A stretch of 10,824 nucleotides of DNA, from contig JAEZKX010000446.1 of the NCBI GenBank assembly GCA_023436025.1, positions 1 through 10,824 on the forward strand, given 5' to 3'. This stretch comes from Pseudomonadota bacterium (GTDB lineage Bacteria > Pseudomonadota > Gammaproteobacteria > Burkholderiales > Burkholderiaceae_C). The notes below the pieces were generated by a model that had not been told where the DNA came from, did not search any database, and saw only the letters and a program-made list of their open reading frames with translations. Of the stretch, positions 7,198 through 10,824 are shown piece after piece (the stretch's first letter is position 1; every line of letters starts with the position of its first letter). The translations under genes were made by a program, and so were the position numbers.

Positions 7198-8042
7198 TGA
7201 GTGTCGGCGGCGACGGGGCCGGCGGAGAAATCGGATTCATGGCGCCGCAGGGCGCCGGTGCTCTCGCGCATGTGCGCAAGCATGGTGGAGGTAGGCTTGG
7301 CGTATAGCTGCCGGCGGCTCACGTCCAGCACGCCGGCGCCGCGGCTGCGCACCAGGAAGGCAGCGTGCTGGAACAGCACGCCCAGGGCATCGAGAACCAC
7401 CGCGCCTTCAACGCCCAGCAGGCGGTGGCGCACCAGAAACTCGTTCAGCACGCCGTCGCCGGGGATGATGACCTCGGCGCCCAGGCGCAGCGCCCGCTGG
7501 CACGCCGCGACGAAGCGCGCCTTGATGGAGTCAAGCACCTCGCCCTCGCGCTCCAGGTCGGACAGGCGCACGGCGGGCGTCATCGCGACCACGCCGGCCA
7601 TCCGCCCCGAGAGGCTGTAGGAGGCAACCAGGTCCTCGGTGAGCATCTTCTGGAAATCGGTGATCGATACGATTGCGAATCGGCGCCCGAGCGAGCAGGC
7701 CGTGAGCACGCAAGACTCCGTCAGGCTGACCACCGGGATGTCGACGAGCGAGCGGGCCTGGTGCAGCGCTGGGTCGAAGAAGCAGCCGATCGCCAGCGCG
7801 TCGTAGCCCGCGTCCTGGGCTGCCAGCGCGGCCTCCAGCACCTGCTTCTCGTTGATCATGCGCAGGCCGCCGATGCTGTTGACGTCCATCGGCGCGATGC
7901 CGCTCGGATAGGTGCCTGGACGCAGCCCATGCACCACCACCTCGGCGTCGGCGCCCATCACCGCCCGGCCGTGCGCGCGCAGCGTGTCGCGGTACTGCGT
8001 CAGCGTCGTGAGATCGGTGAAACTCTGGTGCCAGATCCTCAT
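7194..8042 (-). CDS. Aspartate/glutamate (hydantoin) racemase-family protein lacking the second catalytic cysteine
   Basis: A 282-residue cytoplasmic protein. The ATG at 8042 is chosen because MRIWHQSFTDL is a typical N terminus of this family. The frame stays open upstream to 8486, but that stretch is antisense to the tctC gene. Family features are the early 'GIAPMDVNSIGG' region, AIGCFFDPALHQAR with the first catalytic cysteine C87, IPVVSLTES and the second half-site AEVIIPGDGVLN. In cofactor-independent racemases the second half-site normally holds the other cysteine (GC-G); here it is D196. The protein therefore may not be a two-base racemase. One-cysteine relatives include arylmalonate decarboxylase, although its cysteine is in the other half. 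It is the promoter-proximal gene of the minus-strand pair, coupled to the lyase. The substrate is unknown; a hydroxy- or substituted dicarboxylate would suit the context. Confidence 0.82.
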   Translation of the reverse strand: MRIWHQSFTDLTTLTQYRDTLRAHGRAVMGADAEVVVHGLRPGTYPSGIAPMDVNSIGGLRMINEKQVLEAALAAQDAGYDALAIGCFFDPALHQARSLVDIPVVSLTESCVLTACSLGRRFAIVSITDFQKMLTEDLVASYSLSGRMAGVVAMTPAVRLSDLEREGEVLDSIKARFVAACQRALRLGAEVIIPGDGVLNEFLVRHRLLGVEGAVVLDALGVLFQHAAFLVRSRGAGVLDVSRRQLYAKPTSTMLAHMRESTGALRRHESDFSAGPVAADTQ

Positions 8043-8050
8043 GCGCCGGA

Positions 8051-8056
8051 ATCGTA
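8051..8056 (-). promoter_or_regulatory. Candidate -10 box (TACGAT) for the racemase-lyase pair
   Basis: On the minus strand TACGAT reads from 8056 to 8051 and ends eight bases before the ATG at 8042, the spacing also seen for the two plus-strand genes with TACACT. It matches the -10 consensus at four of six positions. No clear -35 box is visible. The palindrome at 8078-8092 would lie around -43 relative to the predicted start, overlapping the -35 region, so a bound regulator could block or activate this promoter. Prediction only. Confidence 0.35.
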
Positions 8057-8077
8057 TCGGCCAAACCCCGAGAGACA

Positions 8078-8092
8078 TTCGCAAATTGCGAA
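8078..8092. promoter_or_regulatory. Perfect palindrome TTCGCAAATTGCGAA, probable operator in the divergent promoter region
   Basis: Seven bases (TTCGCAA) are exactly mirrored by TTGCGAA across a single central A. The inner 13 bases fit the LysR-type T-N11-A box (TCGCAAATTGCGA). The centre (8085) is about 66 bases upstream of the predicted tctC transcript start at 8151, which is where LysR regulators usually have their recognition site. It is about 43 bases upstream of the start predicted for the racemase gene. A MarR- or GntR-type regulator would also bind a palindrome of this size. No regulator gene is in the window. Confidence 0.6.
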
Positions 8093-8138
8093 AAGTGCGT
8101 TCGCCCTGCGGAGACTGGCGGACCCCTGGTGCGCTTCC

Positions 8139-8144
8139 TACACT
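8139..8144 (+). promoter_or_regulatory. Candidate -10 box (TACACT) just before the first tctC ATG
   Basis: TACACT lies in CCTACACTG, identical to the string before the sensor kinase gene, and ends six bases before the ATG at 8151. This would give a leaderless or nearly leaderless transcript. CTGGCG at 8115-8120, 18 bases upstream, is only a poor -35 match, fitting a promoter that depends on an activator bound at the upstream palindrome. No Shine-Dalgarno sequence is present before the ATG. Confidence 0.42.
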
Positions 8145-8150
8145 GCCGCC

Positions 8151-9146
8151 ATGACCTCGACCTCCCAGCGCCGCGGCCAGGGCTTCGCCCGCCGCTCCCT
8201 CCTGGCCCTCGGTCTGGCGGCCGCCTGCGCCCCCGGCCTCGTGTCCGCCCAGGACTTCCCGAACAAGCCGATCAAGTTGGTTGTAGGCTACCCGCCCGGC
8301 GGCTCCAACGACATCGTCGCCCGCATCGTCGCCCCGCGCCTGGGCGAGGAGCTCGGGACCACGGTTGTCGTGGAGAACAAGGCCGGCGTGAGCGGCGCGA
8401 TCGGCGCCGACTTCGTGGCCAAGTCCGCTGCCGACGGCTACACGCTGCTGCTCGCCAGCGCGAGCCCGGTGGTGATCACGCCGCACACCATCCCCAAGGT
8501 GCCGTTCAACACCCTGACGGACTTCACCGCGATCAACACTGTGGGCCTTACCCCCGAGGCGATCGCCGTGTCGCCTTCCTTGGGCGTGAAGGACCTTAAG
8601 GAACTTCTGGCGCTGGCCCGCACGCGCCAGGTGTCCCTGTCCTCGTCAGGCACCGGCGGCCTGCCGCACCTGACCATCGAACTGCTGATGCAGGCGGCCA
8701 AGGGCAAGATCGTCCACGTTCCTTACAAAGGCGCCGGCCCCGCGGTCACGGACACGCTGGCCGGCCACGTCAACGGCATCGTGATGGACGTGCCGCCGCT
8801 GTTCCCGCTGTTCCAGGACGGTCGCCTGCAGCCGCTGGCGGTGACCAGCGCCAAGCGCGTGGAATTCCTGCCGAACGTGCCGACCGCGCAAGAGGAACTG
8901 CCCGGCTTCGACGTCACCAACTGGGTGGGCGTCTTCGGCCCTGCCAAGCTGCCCGCGGCCGTGACGGCGAGGCTCAATGCGGCGCTGACGAAGGTCGTGG
9001 CGCGCGAGGACGTGCGCGCCCAGCTGATCAAGGTGGCGGTGGTGCCGTCCTCCATGGCCAACCCCGCCGCCTTCCAGCAGTTCGTGGCGGCCGAGTACGG
9101 CCGCTGGGGCAAGCTGGTCAAGGAAAAGAACATCGTCGCCGAGTAA
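8151..9146 (+). CDS. TctC/Bug-type periplasmic substrate-binding protein, first copy
   Basis: A 331-residue solute receptor of the tripartite tricarboxylate transporter (TctABC) family. The N terminus is an export signal with a twin arginine (ARRSLLALGL, R14-R15), possibly Tat-dependent, and a VSA|QD cleavage site near residue 33. Family motifs follow: FPNKPIKLVVGYPPGGSND (residues 36-54), VVVENKAGVSGAIGADFVAK (72-91), ADGYTLLLAS, and later HVPYKGAGPAVTDTLAGHV and PTAQEELPGFD. The ATG at 8151 is chosen by the signal peptide; the frame is open further upstream only over the antisense of the racemase gene. It is the first gene of the plus-strand set, 16 bases before the second receptor. It should bind a carboxylate in the periplasm. 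The membrane partners TctA and TctB are not in the window, so they must be downstream or elsewhere. Confidence 0.92.
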   Translation: MTSTSQRRGQGFARRSLLALGLAAACAPGLVSAQDFPNKPIKLVVGYPPGGSNDIVARIVAPRLGEELGTTVVVENKAGVSGAIGADFVAKSAADGYTLLLASASPVVITPHTIPKVPFNTLTDFTAINTVGLTPEAIAVSPSLGVKDLKELLALARTRQVSLSSSGTGGLPHLTIELLMQAAKGKIVHVPYKGAGPAVTDTLAGHVNGIVMDVPPLFPLFQDGRLQPLAVTSAKRVEFLPNVPTAQEELPGFDVTNWVGVFGPAKLPAAVTARLNAALTKVVAREDVRAQLIKVAVVPSSMANPAAFQQFVAAEYGRWGKLVKEKNIVAE

Positions 9147-9162
9147 GCGCAGGGCTGTCCGC

Positions 9163-10128
9163 ATGAAGATTTCCGCGAGGGACGCCGTGCTGGCGCTCGG
9201 CCTGGCCGTCGCCGCCTCCGCGCACGCGCAGCACTGGCCTGCGCAACCGGTCCGCATCGTCGTCGGCTATCCCGCCGGGGGCGCCTCCGACGTCGCAGCG
9301 CGCATCGTCGGCCAGAAGCTCGCCGAGCGACTCGGACAGGCCGTGGTCGTTGAGAACAAGCCCGGCGCCGCTGGCAACATAGGCGCCGACTTCGTGGCCA
9401 AGTCGCCCGCCGACGGCTACACGCTGCTGCTCGGCACGATCTCGCTGTCGGTCAACCCGAGCCTGTATCCGAAGATGACGTACGACCCGCAGAAGGACCT
9501 GGCGGCGATCTCCATGATCTCCTCCGCGCCCTTCGTGCTGGTGGCCCACCCGAACTCGCCGTACACCAGCGTCAAGGCGCTGCTCGACGCGGCGCGCGCG
9601 GGCGAGGGCGCGGTGGACTACGCAACGGCGGGCAATGGCTCCGGCTCGCACCTGTTCATGGAACTGTTCTCCAGCACCGCCGGGGTGAAGTTCAACCACA
9701 TCCCGTACAAGGGTGCCGCGCCGGCGATGAACGACGTTCTGGGTAACCAGGTACCCGTCACCTTCGACAACATCATCACGACGCTGCCGCTTGTGCACGC
9801 GGGCAAGCTTCGGGCTCTGGCGGTGAGCACCAAGCAGCGTTCGAAGGTCGCACCCGACATCCCGTCCCTGGCTGAGAGCGGCGTGCCCGCCTTCGATGCC
9901 ACGGCGTGGTTCGGCCTGTTCGCGCCCACCGGCACGTCGAATGACATCGTGCAGCGCCTCAGCCGCGAAGTGGCCGAGGTGGTGAAGGACCCGGTCGTGG
10001 CAGAGAAGCTGCTGAAGCTGGGCGGCGAGCCCGCGAGCAGCACGCCCGAAGCCTTCGAGCGTTTCTTCGGCGGCGAAGTCGCCAAGTGGCGCAAGGTCAT
10101 CCAGCACGCCGACATCCGGGTGGATTGA
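9163..10128 (+). CDS. TctC/Bug-type periplasmic substrate-binding protein, second copy
   Basis: A 321-residue receptor of the same family as the gene before it but clearly different in sequence, so not a recent duplication. A short signal peptide (MKISARDAVLALGLAVAASA, cleavage AHA|QH near residue 22) lacks the twin arginine of the first copy. Motifs are VRIVVGYPAGGASDVAARIV, VVVENKPGAAGNIGADFVAK (61-80), ADGYTLLLG, FNHIPYKGAAPAMNDVLG and a closing EVAKWRKVIQHADI. The spacing of 16 bases from the first receptor and four bases to the PrpD-family gene indicates one transcript. The ligand is probably a di- or tricarboxylate, or another small acid as in other Bug proteins. Two receptors in one operon may serve related ligands or act with different TctAB pairs. 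Confidence 0.93.
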   Translation: MKISARDAVLALGLAVAASAHAQHWPAQPVRIVVGYPAGGASDVAARIVGQKLAERLGQAVVVENKPGAAGNIGADFVAKSPADGYTLLLGTISLSVNPSLYPKMTYDPQKDLAAISMISSAPFVLVAHPNSPYTSVKALLDAARAGEGAVDYATAGNGSGSHLFMELFSSTAGVKFNHIPYKGAAPAMNDVLGNQVPVTFDNIITTLPLVHAGKLRALAVSTKQRSKVAPDIPSLAESGVPAFDATAWFGLFAPTGTSNDIVQRLSREVAEVVKDPVVAEKLLKLGGEPASSTPEAFERFFGGEVAKWRKVIQHADIRVD

Positions 10129-10132
10129 ACGC

Positions 10133-10824
10133 ATGTCGCTGGCCAGGGAATTCGTCTCGGCCCTGCTGGCACTGCGCCGCGCCATTGGCGAGGCGCAGCG
10201 CGCGGGCTCCTGCCTGCGCATCGCCGACTCCGTCGGCATCGGCCTCGGCGCCACCGCCGGCGAGGACACCGCGCTGCAGGTTGTCGAGGCGCTCGCGACG
10301 GGGTCGAACGGCGGCGCATGCGGCATCTTCGGCCAGGAGCGCCGCGAGACCCCGGCCGCGGCCGCCTTTGCCAACTCCGCGCTGGTGCACGTGCTTGACT
10401 TCGACGACATCCACGACGCGGCGCGCCTGCATCCCACCACCGTCAGCCTGCCGGCGGCGCTCGCCGCCGCGCAACTGGCGGGCGCGTCGGGCGCCGGAGT
10501 GGTCGACGCAGTGCTGCTCGGCGACGAACTCATGTGTCGCCTGGGCGTGACCTGCGCGCCCAAGGGCACCGGACCCGGGTCGGACTGGTTCCTCACGCAA
10601 CTCTTCGGCTACTTCGGCGGCGCGCTCGCGTCCGGCCTGGTCCTCGGCCTGTCGGACGACCAGCTGGTCTCGGCCTTCGGCCTCGCGTACATGCAGGCCG
10701 CCGGCGGCAAGCAGGCGGGCTTCGGCACCGGCGCCACCGCGCGCGCAATCTACCCCGCGTTCGCCACCATGGGCGGCGTGCAGGCCAGCCTGCTGGCCCG
10801 CGCCGGCGTGCGCGGCCCCGAGGG
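10133..10824 (+). CDS. MmgE/PrpD family protein (3' end outside window)
   Basis: The frame starts at ATG 10133, four bases after the second receptor, and is open to the window end (230 full codons of a family usually near 450). It matches the N-terminal half of the MmgE/PrpD family: an early 'LRIADSVGIGLGAT' helix (28-41), an ETPAAAAFANSALVHVLDFD stretch with D89-D92 of the DFDD-H motif, LHPTTVSLPAALAA (99-112), GDELMCRLG (130-138) and WFLTQLFGYFGGALASGLVLGL. Members include 2-methylcitrate dehydratase, cis-aconitate decarboxylase and iminodisuccinate epimerase, so the fold is sure but the reaction is not. The PrpB-type lyase across the divergent promoter suggests a dehydratase or isomerase acting on a tricarboxylate before cleavage. 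The catalytic C-terminal parts cannot be checked here. Confidence 0.9.
   Translation, partial: MSLAREFVSALLALRRAIGEAQRAGSCLRIADSVGIGLGATAGEDTALQVVEALATGSNGGACGIFGQERRETPAAAAFANSALVHVLDFDDIHDAARLHPTTVSLPAALAAAQLAGASGAGVVDAVLLGDELMCRLGVTCAPKGTGPGSDWFLTQLFGYFGGALASGLVLGLSDDQLVSAFGLAYMQAAGGKQAGFGTGATARAIYPAFATMGGVQASLLARAGVRGPE

Noticed and set aside
7365..8150. A 262-codon N-terminal extension in frame with the first tctC gene
   Set aside because: It lies antisense to the racemase gene, and the ATG at 8151 begins a clear signal peptide, so the extension is not translated.
8043..8486. An N-terminal extension of the racemase frame up to 8486 on the minus strand
   Set aside because: It would overlap the promoter region, the palindrome and the opposite tctC gene, and the family's usual N terminus (MRIW) begins at 8042.
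9118..10596. A 492-codon minus-strand open frame over the second tctC and the PrpD-family gene
   Set aside because: It is antisense to two well-recognised genes with family motifs; the composition is typical of a high-GC mirror frame and no domain is visible.
1..10824. CRISPR arrays, tRNA or rRNA genes, attachment sites, prophage or defence genes
   Set aside because: I saw no spaced direct repeats, no tRNA-like cloverleaf, no integrase and no phage or defence protein in any of the readable genes.

Overview
The window is very GC-rich, and its gene content fits a betaproteobacterium of the order Burkholderiales. The pointers are tandem TctC/Bug-type solute receptors, an IS66 remnant, and TACACT-type -10 boxes placed directly against start codons. 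The genus cannot be fixed from the sequence. The window holds two unrelated gene blocks separated by a decayed insertion sequence.

Left block (1-5564, all + strand): a FecBCD-type ABC importer in tightly packed order. It comprises a periplasmic binding protein cut at the window start (1-986), a FecCD permease (988-2007) and an ATPase (2007-2771, overlapping the permease stop). Such systems import iron-siderophore, heme, cobalamin or oxyanion substrates; which one is not readable here. After 51 bases comes a 913-residue hybrid sensor kinase (2823-5564) with a signal peptide, a periplasmic jelly-roll-like sensor, seven membrane helices (7TMR-DISM architecture), HisKA and HATPase domains, a receiver, and a C-terminal HPt-like domain. 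No separate response regulator is present.

Middle (5565-6294): no intact gene. About 500 bases are a recognisable fossil of an IS66-family element: tnpA with three compensating frameshifts, then tnpB with a lost start codon, frameshifts and a truncated end. About 160 bases follow with only two GC-rich inverted repeats. The fossil marks the boundary between the two blocks.

Right block (6295-10824): a divergent carboxylate module. On the minus strand an Asp/Glu (hydantoin) racemase-family protein (7194-8042) overlaps by ATGA a methylisocitrate-lyase (PrpB)-type enzyme (6295-7197). On the plus strand two different TctC-type periplasmic receptors (8151-9146, 9163-10128) lead into an MmgE/PrpD-family enzyme that runs off the window (from 10133). 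The 108-base divergent region carries a perfect 7-1-7 palindrome (8078-8092) that contains a LysR-type T-N11-A box. It is centred about 66 bases upstream of the predicted start of the tctC transcript.

The proposed reading is that the right block captures and breaks down an external di- or tricarboxylate. The receptors bind it, the PrpD-like enzyme dehydrates, epimerises or decarboxylates it, and the PrpB-like lyase cleaves the product. The role of the racemase homologue, which lacks the second catalytic cysteine, is open. No methylcitrate synthase is visible, so this does not look like the ordinary propionate operon.
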